Shown: positions 8,108 through 17,827, counted from the first letter of the stretch. The stretch: 64,000 bases of DNA from Pseudodesulfovibrio sediminis (GCF_020886695.1 NZ_AP024485.1:1249001-1313000), one strand, 5' to 3'. Made by a program: numbers and translations. Notes: generated by a model from the letters alone, not told the origin.

Positions 8108-10114
8108 ATGGCTACATACAAGACTATCTGCCCATATGACTGCCCGACGACCTGTGGACTGCTGGCTGAGACCAGCGGCCACACAATAACCAAGGTCAAA
8201 GGCGACCCGGACGATCCTGTCACCCATGGTCTGATCTGCCACAAGATGCAGCGCTATGAGGAGTCCATTCATTCCCCGGAGCGCATCCTCACCCCCCTGA
8301 AACGGGCGGGCGACAAGGGCGCAGGCGCATTCACGCCCATTTCATGGGACGAAGCCGTGGACACGATCGTGACCCGTTGGAACCGGGCATTGGATGAATA
8401 CGGCCCTGATTCGATCCTGCCGTTCTATTATTCAGGCGTCATGAGTCTCATCCATCGCAACTGCGGCGACGCACTGTTCAACAGAATGGGTGCCTGCTCA
8501 CTGATAAAGACCCTGTGCGCGTCAGCCAAGGGAGCCGGGTACAAGGCCGTCATGGGCAAGACGGGCTGCCTCGACCCCAGAGAACTCGCTGACAGTGATT
8601 TCTACATTGTCTGGGGCAGCAACATGAAAGCCACCCGCCTGCACAGCATGGCGGATATCGTCAAGGCCAGAAAACGCGGCAAGCCCGTGGTACTCATCGA
8701 AGCCTGCGCCGCGGACATGGCGTCGTACAGCGATCAGGTCATCCTGGTCACGCCCGGCACGGACGGCGCGCTGGCACTGGCCATGATGCATGTGCTGCTG
8801 GAAGAGGGATTGGCCGACACCGATTTTCTGCGCAGAGAGACCGTCGGCTTTGACGATTTCGCGAAAACACTGGATGCGTATACCCCGGACTGGGCCGAAG
8901 GGATCACCGGGGTTCCGGCACAGACCATCATCGAGCTGAGCCGACAATACGCGGCCGCCAAAGCCCCAGCCATCATTCTGGGTAGCGGCAACACACGGTA
9001 CGCCAACGGCGGCATGATCGCCCGACTGCTTACGATCCTATCGACGTTCACCGGAGCGTGGGGACGCCCTGGCGGGGGATTGTGCGGGTGCTCCACGGGA
9101 GACGGCCCCTATGTGGACATGGACCGCATCACCCGCCCGGACCTGCGGACCAACACGGCTCGTAAAGTGAACATCAATACCCTCGCCTCAGCCCTGAAAG
9201 ACGCAGAGGGCGTGACACCGATTCGCTGTCTGCACGTCTATGCCAGCAACCCGGTGGGGTCGGTCGCCGACCAGCAGGGTATACGCCAGGGACTGCTGAA
9301 CCCCGACCTTTTTACAGTCGTACATGAACGGTTCATGACCGATACGGCACGGTATGCCGACATCATCCTGCCCGCCACATTCTCGGTCGAACAGACAGAC
9401 TGTTACAACTCCTACGGCTACTGTTCCTTTGGCTCGGCGCACAAAGTCATCCCCGCGCCCGGCGAATGCAAGAGCAACTGGAACATCTTCTGTCTGCTCG
9501 CCAAAGCCATGGGGTATGACGACGCCCACTTCGACCGAACCGAAGAGCATCTGCTGGAGGAATTGCTCAGCAACCCCATGTCCGGTCTGCAAGGGATACC
9601 GAAAAATCAACGGGAGACACTGAAAAACGGCGGAGTCATCACAACGCCGTTTGCCGATCATACCGACTGGAAAACACCCACCGGCAAGATAGAGATCGTC
9701 AACACAGCCCTGACGCCCACCATGCCCTGTTATCAGGAGAACGGAGGTGGCCATTACCCGCTCCGGCTCATCGCAGTCCCCAGCACCGAGACCTTGAATT
9801 CCATCTTTCTGGAACGCGACACACTCGTGGAACGGAGGGGCGAGATGACCCTGGCCATACACACGGAGGATGCGGCTCAGCGAGACATCGCGGACGGAGA
9901 TTCGATCCTCGCATTCAACGACCTTGGCGAAGTCTCCTTCACCGCCCGTGTGACACCACTGGTCGCCAGGGGCGCGGTGGCTGCCGTGGGAGTCTTTGAT
10001 TCCCGGCAATCGGCAAACGGCAACCTCGTCAACACCCTGCACCGCGAGCAGCTCTCGGATTTGGGCGAAGCCACCACCCTGAATGACCACACGGTGGACA
10101 TCCGCAAGGCCTGA
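8108..10114 (+). CDS. Molybdopterin-dependent oxidoreductase with N-terminal [4Fe-4S]
   Basis: Large catalytic subunit (668 aa) of the DMSO-reductase superfamily. It begins directly with the iron-sulphur motif C8-x3-C12-x3-C16-x27-C44, has the molybdopterin-binding core (S-D-F-Y-I-V-W-G-S-N) and ends with the molydop-binding domain (about residues 540-660). There is no twin-arginine signal before the cluster, so it is probably cytoplasmic. No iron-sulphur or membrane subunit is adjacent, so it may work alone or with a partner elsewhere. The ATG at 8108 with AGGA upstream fits the family; an extension back to 7982 would be non-homologous. The substrate is not assignable from sequence; formate-dehydrogenase-like, thiosulfate/polysulfide or other oxyanion enzymes are all possible. 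Confidence 0.87.
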   Translation: MATYKTICPYDCPTTCGLLAETSGHTITKVKGDPDDPVTHGLICHKMQRYEESIHSPERILTPLKRAGDKGAGAFTPISWDEAVDTIVTRWNRALDEYGPDSILPFYYSGVMSLIHRNCGDALFNRMGACSLIKTLCASAKGAGYKAVMGKTGCLDPRELADSDFYIVWGSNMKATRLHSMADIVKARKRGKPVVLIEACAADMASYSDQVILVTPGTDGALALAMMHVLLEEGLADTDFLRRETVGFDDFAKTLDAYTPDWAEGITGVPAQTIIELSRQYAAAKAPAIILGSGNTRYANGGMIARLLTILSTFTGAWGRPGGGLCGCSTGDGPYVDMDRITRPDLRTNTARKVNINTLASALKDAEGVTPIRCLHVYASNPVGSVADQQGIRQGLLNPDLFTVVHERFMTDTARYADIILPATFSVEQTDCYNSYGYCSFGSAHKVIPAPGECKSNWNIFCLLAKAMGYDDAHFDRTEEHLLEELLSNPMSGLQGIPKNQRETLKNGGVITTPFADHTDWKTPTGKIEIVNTALTPTMPCYQENGGGHYPLRLIAVPSTETLNSIFLERDTLVERRGEMTLAIHTEDAAQRDIADGDSILAFNDLGEVSFTARVTPLVARGAVAAVGVFDSRQSANGNLVNTLHREQLSDLGEATTLNDHTVDIRKA

Positions 10115-10162
10115 CTCATCGGCTGTGCAGACTGCACACCGCATTAATTCAACCATCATGAG

Positions 10163-10194
10163 AAAGGCTTGGAAGGAAACACTTCCAAGCCTTT
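10163..10194. terminator. Bidirectional hairpin between convergent genes
   Basis: A 13-bp perfect stem, AAAGGCTTGGAAG with its complement and a 6-nt loop, sits between the oxidoreductase stop (10114) and the permease stop (10235). The same stem sequence recurs beside the tRNA-Ala copies at 30758 and 33026. Confidence 0.75.
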
Positions 10195-10234
10195 CGTGCT
10201 CGTGTTCGATTGAGAGGCTTTTTTCTACAACGAC

Positions 10235-11539
10235 CTAGCGGAAGGCATGCCAGGCCCGGGTCGTGAGACCACGCACCCTGCACAGAAGAAATTCAAAAAG
10301 AAATGCGCCCGCAAGAACCACAAAAAAGGCCCAGCAGGCCGTCGGATTATCCATTGCGGACTGCCACAACAGCATCACCAATGCCACAATACAGACGAAT
10401 CCACCGACCACCATCAGGGGACGGCTACCGCCAATGACAGGAGCCATTTTCGCCCCGGCCAGATTGACCGCGGCAAAGATGAGCAGAAAACCGGCACTGG
10501 CGATCATGGCAATGGATTGAAGATCAAGAGTATTGGCCATGCACAGGGACATCGCGCCAACGGTCAGCACTCCTGAAGGCTGGTTCCACACCTTGCGTTC
10601 CATGAACTCGGGCAACTCCTTGTCTTTTGCCAGGATCAATCCCAACCGCGCATTGCCATAGATGGTCGCGTTGATGGCGGAGAGTGTCGCGAGCATGGCC
10701 GCAATGCCGACAAGGGAAAAACCGAACTGACCGAGCGCGGGGCGAGCCGCCTCTGCCAACACATAGTCCTTTGAAGAAGCGATCAGACTTTCCGGGACCA
10801 CGCCCACGGTCAGCACTGCCACGAGAATATACAGGGCCACCACAAGGCCTACGGAGACATAGAAGGCACGCGGCAGGTTCACGGTCGGATTACGAATATC
10901 CTCGGCCGCATTGGCGATGAGTTCGAACCCTTCATAGGCCACGAAAATGATCATGCCCGCAGGGACGACGGCGGACATGGGCGCCCACGTTGACACGGAC
11001 AGCCGGGCCGGTTCCACATAGCTGGCACCGGATACGACGACCACAGCCAGCAGCACGAGCTTCACGACCACGATGAGCGTTTCGGATTTGCTGATCAGTT
11101 CGGCACCGAGCAGGTTGAGCAGCACGGGCACGATGATCGCCACGCTGACAAGCGCATGGTGCATGAGAGAGGACTGCATGCCGCTCGGCAAAAACGTTTC
11201 GGCATAGGACGCGAACGCCGTTGCATACAAAGACAAGGTAACCAGATAACTGAGCCACAGGAGAAAATTGAGTCCACCGGTGAGAGAGTCCAGACCGAAC
11301 GCCTTGTCCAGAAACACCACCGTCCCGCCCTGGCTGGGAAACGCGACAGACAACTTCGCATAGGAATGGGCCGTCAGCAACGCAATGCACCCGGCAAGAG
11401 CAAACGCTATCGGGGTCGCTCCATGTGCCAGGGAAACCGCCTCACCCAACACGGCAAAGATGCCGCCGCCAACCATGCCGCCGATACCGATCGCAACGGC
11501 TCCGGGGAGACTTATTGCCCCTTGCGCTTCATCACTCAC
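10235..11539 (-). CDS. APC-family amino acid permease
   Basis: Inner-membrane transporter of about 434 aa with about 12 hydrophobic segments. The first helix carries the APC signature G-G-M-V-G-G-G-I-F, which lines the substrate site in this superfamily. It later has I-I-F-V-A-Y-E-G-F-E-L-I-A-N-A, matching the helix-6 motif of amino acid/polyamine transporters. I chose the GTG at 11539 because A-A-G-G-A-G precedes it by 6 nt; ATG 11563 and GTG 11569 lack a comparable ribosome binding site. The substrate is not identifiable. It is a single gene, convergent with the oxidoreductase. Confidence 0.87.
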   Translation of the reverse strand: MSDEAQGAISLPGAVAIGIGGMVGGGIFAVLGEAVSLAHGATPIAFALAGCIALLTAHSYAKLSVAFPSQGGTVVFLDKAFGLDSLTGGLNFLLWLSYLVTLSLYATAFASYAETFLPSGMQSSLMHHALVSVAIIVPVLLNLLGAELISKSETLIVVVKLVLLAVVVVSGASYVEPARLSVSTWAPMSAVVPAGMIIFVAYEGFELIANAAEDIRNPTVNLPRAFYVSVGLVVALYILVAVLTVGVVPESLIASSKDYVLAEAARPALGQFGFSLVGIAAMLATLSAINATIYGNARLGLILAKDKELPEFMERKVWNQPSGVLTVGAMSLCMANTLDLQSIAMIASAGFLLIFAAVNLAGAKMAPVIGGSRPLMVVGGFVCIVALVMLLWQSAMDNPTACWAFFVVLAGAFLFEFLLCRVRGLTTRAWHAFR

Positions 11540-11748
11540 TCTCCGCTCCTTAGTTCCTTTCATTTCCACTCAAAACCACCCATATCCGTAGACAGGGTGG
11601 ACGCGTTCACACATTCAGATAAGACGGAGTGTGCCTGTTGTCATCCTTTTACTAGGCTGATCGCTGAAATCGACAGAAACGAATTCTGTAAAAAGGAAGC
11701 GGGAAAAAGTGGCTTGGGCATCGAAGATGCCAGCGGCCCAAAGCCGCC

Positions 11749-12603
11749 TCACCACGGGCACCGTGCAGTGGGCACGGGCAGAGCAAGGGCCTGATTCGCT
11801 TCGCTGAGGACATGGGTCTGCATACCCGGCCGCGCATACCGTTTCACATCCCTCCTGACCAGAGAGGAAAAATGCATGGTGTCGTCCTCTGCAAACGGCA
11901 TGTGGTATATCACCACGTCGCGGGGGCGAAATATCTCATTGATGATCTGCTGCCCCTGTTTGTTATTGTAGAAAATGGGGTTCACGAACGCGACATCCAC
12001 GGTCACGTCCGTCAAGGCGGCGGCATAATACTCCGCAACATGATCGGCATCCCCGGTAAACAGGAGATTCATCCCTTTCACCGTCAGCAGGAAACAATCA
12101 TTCCGAATGGTGGCATATTGAGGGCCCATATGGCGCGCGCCAATGGCGGTAACGATCACATCGTCAGCAAGCTCAAACCGTTGTTTTGTTCCCGGCTCCA
12201 GGCCCAATGTCCAATAGGGAATGGCGAGTTCTCGGACGCGGTCTAGCAGGAGCGCAAGGTTCGGGGACCCATCCGTTTCACTGGGAAGGAAGAGCCCTTT
12301 TACCGGCCTGTTGAGGATATGGCCCAATACATATTGCGGAGTAAAATGGTCAGGGTGTTCGTGCGTGAACAGGAGATAGTCAAGATGGGTAAAAGGGACA
12401 ATCCCCTGACGCATGCGCTCCATATCGGCTTCGGAGACCCGGCTGAACGGGTGTCCGCCTTCATTATGGATGCCGTCCACGAGCAGCCCAACGCCGTCGC
12501 ATTCGATACACACGCCGGCGTTGGCAACAAGAGTTATGCTGATATACTCGTTCACGCCTTCCACCCCACCCTGTTTGTCATGCCATCGACTCAAGACGTT
12601 CAT
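11749..12603 (-). CDS. MBL-fold metallohydrolase
   Basis: Metallo-beta-lactamase-superfamily protein of about 284 aa without a signal peptide. The metal-binding signature T-H-E-H-P-D-H (His81, His83, Asp85, His86) is intact and preceded by L-L-V-D-G-I at the expected distance. Further ligand candidates are the His in G-A-R-H-M-G and the Asp in F-T-G-D-A-D-H. This pattern resembles the UlaG/RNase Z-like branch rather than true beta-lactamases. The ATG at 12603 has AGGAAT just upstream. It starts 34 bp after the lipA stop and is probably the third gene of the lipB-lipA transcript; no functional link to lipoylation can be read from sequence. Confidence 0.85.
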   Translation of the reverse strand: MNVLSRWHDKQGGVEGVNEYISITLVANAGVCIECDGVGLLVDGIHNEGGHPFSRVSEADMERMRQGIVPFTHLDYLLFTHEHPDHFTPQYVLGHILNRPVKGLFLPSETDGSPNLALLLDRVRELAIPYWTLGLEPGTKQRFELADDVIVTAIGARHMGPQYATIRNDCFLLTVKGMNLLFTGDADHVAEYYAAALTDVTVDVAFVNPIFYNNKQGQQIINEIFRPRDVVIYHMPFAEDDTMHFSSLVRRDVKRYARPGMQTHVLSEANQALALPVPTARCPW

Positions 12604-12637
12604 ATTCCTTTTGCGAACAACTGAACCTCGATCAGGA

Positions 12638-13498
12638 TCAGGCATTCAGAGCCGCGAAGCTCTCGGCAGCATGATACGAGCTGCGCACCAGCGGCCCTGC
12701 CACGACCTGTTTGAATCCGAGCTTATTCCCGATATCTTCAAGTTTCTTGAAGGTATCCGGGTGGACATACTCAACCACCGGGTGGTGCTTGGGTGAGGGA
12801 CGCAGATATTGACCAAGGGTCAGCGTCTTACACCCGACCTGCACCAGATCGTCCATGACCTCTATCACCTCGGTCAGGGTCTCGCCCAGGCCGAGCATCA
12901 GGCCGGACTTGGTGGTCGTATACTGATCCTGACACTCCATGAATACATTTCTCAGCAATTGCAGAGATTGTTGATACACAGCCCCCGGACGTACTGACGA
13001 ATAAATGCGGGGAACCGTTTCCAGATTGTGATTGAGGACGTTCGGACGAGCCTTGATGACCTGCTTGAGCGGTTCTTCCTCTCCGCCGAAATCCGGAATA
13101 AGGACTTCAACCGTTGCCCCCGGATTTTTACTCTTGATGGCGTGAATGGTCGCGGCAAACTGCCCGGCGCCGCCGTCTGGGAGGTCATCCCGGGTCACGG
13201 AAGTGACGACCACATGCTTGAGGCCCAGCTGTTTGGCGGTCAGGCCGACCATGTCCGGCTCATTGAGATCCGGGCGGGCCGGATGCCCATGCGTCACGGC
13301 GCAAAACGTACAATTGCGCGTACACACATCCCCGAGGATCATGAATGTGCAGGTTTTATTGGCAAAGCATTCGCCGATATTCGGGCACTGTGCGCTCTCA
13401 CAGACGGAATGGAGCTGACCTTTGCCGAGCAGCCCACGAATACGGTCCATATCTTGTGCGTTGGGGGCTGGAAGAACCAGCCAATCAGGCTTTTGCAA
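12638..13498 (-). CDS. lipA: Lipoyl synthase
   Basis: Radical SAM enzyme of 286 aa that inserts the two sulphur atoms into octanoyl groups on lipoyl domains. Both clusters are visible: the auxiliary cluster ligands C33-x4-C38-x5-C44 with the C-terminal R-S-S-Y-H-A serine, and the radical SAM C59-x3-C63-x2-C66 (C-T-R-N-C-T-F-C). The length matches the family. It overlaps the end of lipB by 14 bp, so the pair is translationally coupled and gives a complete endogenous lipoylation pathway. Confidence 0.97.
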   Translation of the reverse strand: MQKPDWLVLPAPNAQDMDRIRGLLGKGQLHSVCESAQCPNIGECFANKTCTFMILGDVCTRNCTFCAVTHGHPARPDLNEPDMVGLTAKQLGLKHVVVTSVTRDDLPDGGAGQFAATIHAIKSKNPGATVEVLIPDFGGEEEPLKQVIKARPNVLNHNLETVPRIYSSVRPGAVYQQSLQLLRNVFMECQDQYTTTKSGLMLGLGETLTEVIEVMDDLVQVGCKTLTLGQYLRPSPKHHPVVEYVHPDTFKKLEDIGNKLGFKQVVAGPLVRSSYHAAESFAALNA

Positions 13499-14183
13499 GG
13501 GAAGTCTCCTCTACGAGCTGTTCCAGTTCCACGGGACGCATGGCGATCTGGAAAATGTCTGAAAAATGCCTACGCATCTCACTGCGTACGTCATCAACCT
13601 TAATAGGACGTCCAAGAACCCTGGACATGGAGGTGACCCCGTGTGACGCGATGCCGCAGGGCACTATGAAGGAAAAGTGTTCAAGATCAGGACACACATT
13701 CAACGCGATACCGTGCATGGTGGTCCATTTGCGAACAGCGATCCCCATGGCCCCGATCTTGGAATCACCGACCCACACGCCCGGATAGTGGGCGTTACGC
13801 TCCGCTTCTATGCCGAACGCATGGACAGTCCGAATCATGACCTCTTCCATTTTCCGTGCGTACATCCGGATATCGCGTTGATCCCCCTGCAAGGACAAAA
13901 TGGGGTAGCAGATGAGCTGACCAGGACCGTGGTAGGTGATGTCTCCCCCCCTGGACGTCTCGTGCACCGTGATGCCGTTCCGCTCCAGAACCTCAGTGTT
14001 CGCAAGGAGATTGTGCGTTCCGCCACTCCGGCCGATGGTGATGCACGGCGTATGCTCCAGCAGGATCACGACATCCGGGATTTCCCCTTGGTGTCGTCTC
14101 CTGTGCAGCGCTTCCTGCAACTGCGTCATCTCTGTATAATTGCGTCTGGAAAACTCCAGCCACACGCCGTTCGTATCGGGCAT
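13485..14183 (-). CDS. lipB: Octanoyl-ACP:protein octanoyltransferase
   Basis: LipB of 232 aa, transferring octanoate from acyl carrier protein to lipoyl domains. The family signature R-G-G-D-I-T-Y-H-G-P-G-Q-L is followed by S-K-I-G-A-M-G-I-A-V-R-K-W (catalytic Lys) and V-P-C-G-I (catalytic Cys). The ATG at 14183 has GGAG 6 nt upstream and gives the normal length; the open frame continues upstream to 14417 but that part has no LipB similarity. First gene of the lipB-lipA-MBL operon, divergent from tpx. Confidence 0.95.
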   Translation of the reverse strand: MPDTNGVWLEFSRRNYTEMTQLQEALHRRRHQGEIPDVVILLEHTPCITIGRSGGTHNLLANTEVLERNGITVHETSRGGDITYHGPGQLICYPILSLQGDQRDIRMYARKMEEVMIRTVHAFGIEAERNAHYPGVWVGDSKIGAMGIAVRKWTTMHGIALNVCPDLEHFSFIVPCGIASHGVTSMSRVLGRPIKVDDVRSEMRRHFSDIFQIAMRPVELEQLVEETSLAKA

Positions 14184-14363
14184 AGCGTCTCCGGTTATCA
14201 TGATCGTCGTTAGGATTTTGGTAGTGTGAGTCTGTCTTTTATGAGCAACATATATGCCAGCGCAAAATAATGTGATACACAGAGAACTATCCTCTTGCCG
14301 CAAAAACGGACGGAGCGGATTTCGACGCCTGATGCTGCCGTTTTCACTGATTGCATTTTTTTG

Positions 14364-14391
14364 TTGACGGCCTATCATTTTTTCGTAAATA
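14364..14391 (+). promoter_or_regulatory. Candidate sigma-70 promoter of tpx
   Basis: TTGACG at 14364-14369 and TAAATA at 14386-14391 are separated by 16 nt and lie about 40 nt upstream of the tpx start. The -35 is good, the -10 weak. Confidence 0.4.
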
Positions 14392-14431
14392 GTAACCAAT
14401 ACTAAATCTGACTTCACAATTAGGAGATACC

Positions 14432-14950
14432 ATGAGTGAAAGAACTGGAGTAATTACTTTTCAGGGCAACCCGTTGACCCTGGTCGGTCCTGAGATCAAA
14501 GTCGGAGACACTGCCCCCGATTTTGCTGTTGCCGCCAATGACCTGTCCCCGGCCACACTGGCTGATTATGCGGGCAAGGTACTGATTATTGCCGCCGTGC
14601 CGTCCCTGGACACCCCGGTCTGCGATATGGAGACCCGCCGCTTCAACACCGAGGCCGCCTCTCTGGGCGATAACGTGAAAATCCTGACCGTGAGCATGGA
14701 TCTGCCGTTTGCCCAGGCCCGCTGGTGCGGTGCTGCCGGAATCGAAGCCGTGCAAACCCTGTCCGACCATGCCGGAGCCTCTTTCGGTGAGAACTGGGGC
14801 ACGCTCATCAAAGAGCTGCGCCTGCTGACTCGTGCCGTCTTTGTCGTCGGCAAAGACGGCAAGATCGAATACGTGGAATACCTGAAGGAAATCACCGAAG
14901 AGCCGGATTACGATGCCGCTCTCGGGGCAGTCAAAAAACTCATCGGATAG
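14432..14950 (+). CDS. tpx: Thiol peroxidase
   Basis: Atypical 2-Cys peroxiredoxin of 172 aa, the usual Tpx length. The peroxidatic Cys64 lies in S-L-D-T-P-V-C-D (with Thr61) and the resolving Cys99 in A-R-W-C-G; together they form the intramolecular disulphide reduced by thioredoxin. Arg is conserved in L-L-T-R-A-V-F-V. A strong ribosome binding site (TTAGGAGATACC) precedes the ATG. Single gene with its own promoter and terminator; it protects the cell from organic and hydrogen peroxides. Confidence 0.97.
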   Translation: MSERTGVITFQGNPLTLVGPEIKVGDTAPDFAVAANDLSPATLADYAGKVLIIAAVPSLDTPVCDMETRRFNTEAASLGDNVKILTVSMDLPFAQARWCGAAGIEAVQTLSDHAGASFGENWGTLIKELRLLTRAVFVVGKDGKIEYVEYLKEITEEPDYDAALGAVKKLIG

Positions 14951-15013
14951 CGACTCTTCAGGAGAGCGCCCTGCTCAAGGGCAACTCCATCCCTGTCGCC
15001 GATTCTGTTCACC

Positions 15014-15047
15014 ATCAGCCATGCCGGATCCCCTCGGCATGGCTGAT
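15014..15047 (+). terminator. Rho-independent-like terminator of tpx
   Basis: A 13-bp stem ATCAGCCATGCCG with its exact complement and an 8-nt loop, followed by ATTGTTTG, begins 64 bp after the tpx stop. Confidence 0.75.
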
Positions 15048-15186
15048 ATTGTTTGCCAACCTGAAATACCCGGTCCGGCACGCTGTTTTCTCGGCCACGC
15101 CCCCGAGCGCATATACTCTCCCATGCAGATGTGCTACTGCATAGACTCCGTCAACATCCACAAACGCACACCGCCGAGGGCCGACC

Positions 15187-16224
15187 ATGCCGTTACGGGT
15201 CATAGAAATTGTTACACCAACCGCTGACAAGGAAGAGGTTGTCAAATCACTTGAAGACCATCGCCCAAAGGAGGGCTACGTTTTCTGGGCAACCCCCATT
15301 GCAGATGAAGACGCGCTCGCCTTTCGCATCATCCTCAACGTGCAGGAGTCAGAGGATGTGCTGGACAAACTGGAACACCTCTTTGCGTGGACCGAAAAAT
15401 ACCGGATCGTGGTCTATCCGGCGGAAGCCACCCTGCCTCGCCTGGACCCGCTCACACAAAAAAAGGAAGAGAAGGAAGAGGACACTCCCCCGGACGAGGA
15501 TAAGAACAACGGGAAAAAAGACCGCATCAGCCGGGAAGAGCTGTACTCCGACATTCTGGATACGACTATTCTTTCAAAAAACTACCTTATCCTGATTCTG
15601 CTCTCTTCTATTGTCGCCATAATCGGACTTGAACGAGACAGCGTGGCTATCATCATCGGAGCCATGGTCCTGGCCCCGCTCCTGGGTCCCAATGTCGGAT
15701 TGGCACTGGCGAGTACTCTGGGCGACTACACACTGGCACGGGAAGCCTCGAAAACACTCGTGATAGGGATCAGTCTCTGCTTTGCCCTTTCCGTTGCCGC
15801 CGGATTGGCCTTTGGCATGCCCGCCATGAACAATGAGCTGATGTTGAGAAATTCGATCACCTATTCCGACATGGTCCTGGCCTTCGTCTCCGGCGCGGCT
15901 GGCATCGTTTCTTTCACCATGGGGGTCCCGACCTCCCTTGTGGGCGTCATGGTGGCCCTGTCCCTGCTGCCGCCCCTCACGGCGAGCGGCCTGTTCCTCG
16001 GAGCAGGGCTGACCTCCGACGCACTGGGAGCCGGACTCCTCTTTCTGGCAAACATCATCTGTCTCAACCTTGCCGGTGTCGTCACCTTCCTGCTGCAGGG
16101 CATCCAACCCCTGTCGTGGCGGGAAAAGGAACAGGCCAAAGCCACAACCATCCGGGTCACCCTCCTGTGGAGCACATTGCTCACAGGGCTCATCCTCTTG
16201 TTATACTTCAAGATTGTCCTGTAG
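15187..16224 (+). CDS. DUF389 (TIGR00341-type) membrane protein
   Basis: Inner-membrane protein of 345 aa. The N-terminal 85 residues form a soluble alpha/beta domain, followed by a strongly charged linker (K/E/D-rich, about residues 90-115) and then about six hydrophobic helices. The first of these carries A-I-I-G-L-E-R-D-S-V-A-I-I-I-G-A-M-V-L-A-P-L-L-G-P, the hallmark of DUF389 proteins. The function of this family is not established; roles in transport or stress have only been suggested. Stands alone between tpx and the polysaccharide locus. Confidence 0.88.
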   Translation: MPLRVIEIVTPTADKEEVVKSLEDHRPKEGYVFWATPIADEDALAFRIILNVQESEDVLDKLEHLFAWTEKYRIVVYPAEATLPRLDPLTQKKEEKEEDTPPDEDKNNGKKDRISREELYSDILDTTILSKNYLILILLSSIVAIIGLERDSVAIIIGAMVLAPLLGPNVGLALASTLGDYTLAREASKTLVIGISLCFALSVAAGLAFGMPAMNNELMLRNSITYSDMVLAFVSGAAGIVSFTMGVPTSLVGVMVALSLLPPLTASGLFLGAGLTSDALGAGLLFLANIICLNLAGVVTFLLQGIQPLSWREKEQAKATTIRVTLLWSTLLTGLILLLYFKIVL

Positions 16225-16368
16225 CTAGGGACAAGAAACAAAAGGCCCTTTCTGACCGACCGCAAAACAGAGGCGTCGGAAACGGCTTGAGTCATCTTAA
16301 CGGGTAGCTTATGGATTGGATTAATTGCGGTTTCATTATATCTGTTGGTCAAACCAAAGTCGGCGAAT

Positions 16369-17379
16369 ATGTCAAATTTATGTGTGATCATAGTTAATTA
16401 TCGCACTCCTGATGTTACAATAGCCTGCCTCGAATCATTGCTCCTCGCAGGAGAGCATCAGGCATTCTCCGGAAACAACCATGAGCTCAGCATCTGGCTC
16501 TGTGACAATGGGTCAAATGACGACTCCGTCTCGCGATTAACAGAATGGGCCAACAGGCGATTAGGGAAAGATGCCTGGCACTGTTTGGACGTAACGTCCG
16601 ACAAAACCAATGCAGTCAATGGTGAGAGAAAAAAAATGGTCATGGTCCTCAGCGACCGGAATAGGGGATTCTCAGGAGGGAACAATCTGTGCCTGCGTCC
16701 CGCCCTTGAAACCAATCACTATGATTACTTTTTACTTGCCAATAGTGACATAGAATTCACGGAAGAAAGCCTCGGCATATTGATGAACGATGCTGCGTCT
16801 GATTCCAGTAAGGGGATATGGGGGTGTTCGATCGTCTATGGTGACACCCCCCAGAAAGTCCAGTGTGCTGGAGGATGGAAATATAACCCCCTGTTGACAA
16901 CAGTGAAACCAGTCCTGGAAGGCACTGAGGTTACACGCCTGGTGGATGCGCCTCCCCAGCAGATGGATTATGTGTATGGCGCTTGCATGCTGGTCCGCTC
17001 TGAAGTCTTTCTAACTTGCGGTGTTTTGAATGAGGATCTTTTTCTGTATTATGAAGAGATAGACTTATGCCTGAGAGCTCGGCAAAAAGGATTCGATTTG
17101 GGCTGGAGCCGTGGAGCCATAGTTCGGCACGCCCACGCTTACACAACCCAAAAGCTGAAGCAAAGTCTCCGTGAATACCACGAAATGTGGGGAGTTTTGA
17201 CAATCACGGGGAAGCACTACCCCTACCTGTTACCATGGGTATTACTGATACGGTGCACAGCCAAAACGGTTTTGCTTGCCGGACGCGGACGTTTCGGCCT
17301 TATTCCATGGATATACAGGGCAAGTGCTGACTATCTCTGGGGATGCACTGAAAAGGATACAGAACGAGTCAATACGTAA
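16369..17379 (+). CDS. Glycosyltransferase family 2 (rhamnosyltransferase-like)
   Basis: Cytoplasmic GT-A glycosyltransferase of 336 aa, first gene of the polysaccharide locus. N-terminal V-I-I-V-N-Y-R-T-P and the Asp-containing L-L-A-N-S-D-I-E-F metal site fit family GT2. The acceptor-side motif L-F-L-Y-Y-E-E-I-D-L-C-L-R-A-R is typical of rhamnosyltransferase-like members. ATG 16369 is chosen; a TTG at 16345 would add 8 residues. No strong ribosome binding site is visible. The donor and acceptor sugars are unknown. Confidence 0.88.
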   Translation: MSNLCVIIVNYRTPDVTIACLESLLLAGEHQAFSGNNHELSIWLCDNGSNDDSVSRLTEWANRRLGKDAWHCLDVTSDKTNAVNGERKKMVMVLSDRNRGFSGGNNLCLRPALETNHYDYFLLANSDIEFTEESLGILMNDAASDSSKGIWGCSIVYGDTPQKVQCAGGWKYNPLLTTVKPVLEGTEVTRLVDAPPQQMDYVYGACMLVRSEVFLTCGVLNEDLFLYYEEIDLCLRARQKGFDLGWSRGAIVRHAHAYTTQKLKQSLREYHEMWGVLTITGKHYPYLLPWVLLIRCTAKTVLLAGRGRFGLIPWIYRASADYLWGCTEKDTERVNT

Positions 17380-17474
17380 GCACTGCCAACGACTCAATAC
17401 AAACAAGACCAACAAGTCCACTGACTTCGCGGTAAGAAGGCTGTTGCCCCCTCTCTCGCCTTATTCAAATAATT

Positions 17475-17765
17475 AGGCAGACTGGACGAAAAGTTTCTTC
17501 TTTATTATGAAGAACTTGATTTTACCTGCGGGCCAAGGCGCATGGGCATGCATTCTGGAGAAGACGGGACAACGTGCGGCATCGGGGCGACGCAACCACG
17601 GGAACAGTCACAAGTGCACTTCGCACGACCACGAGACTGGCCGTGTTCCATGAATCAGAATCGGTAGTCATGTGCCCACGCATACACCGACCGTTGCTTT
17701 TACCTTTGATTCTCGTTTTTCGGAGCTTGTGCAAAATGGCTGCATGGGCTTCAAATGGACAATAG
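17475..17765 (+). pseudogene. Frameshifted remnant of a second GT2 glycosyltransferase
   Basis: No intact gene lies here, but two adjacent frames give the C-terminal half of a GT2 enzyme. The frame from 17475 reads L-G-R-L-D-E-K-F-F-L-Y-Y-E-E-L-D-F and R-R-M-G-M-H; after a shift near 17560 another frame reads V-R-H-R-G-D-A-T-T-G-T and continues with a hydrophobic tail to about 17765. The first part matches the acceptor motif of the intact upstream gene. The N-terminal half is missing. It lies just upstream of the exporter permease, so it was probably once a functional member of this cluster. Confidence 0.75.
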
Positions 17766-17827
17766 GGCCTCTTGAGGTCAGCCATGAGGGCTTGTTGAAC
17801 GGATTTTCGAGGAAGGAAAAAGACGGC

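Noticed and set aside
17574-17765. Separate small gene before the exporter permease
   Set aside because: Its translation is the C-terminal part of a GT2 enzyme whose preceding part is in another frame, so it is a pseudogene fragment.
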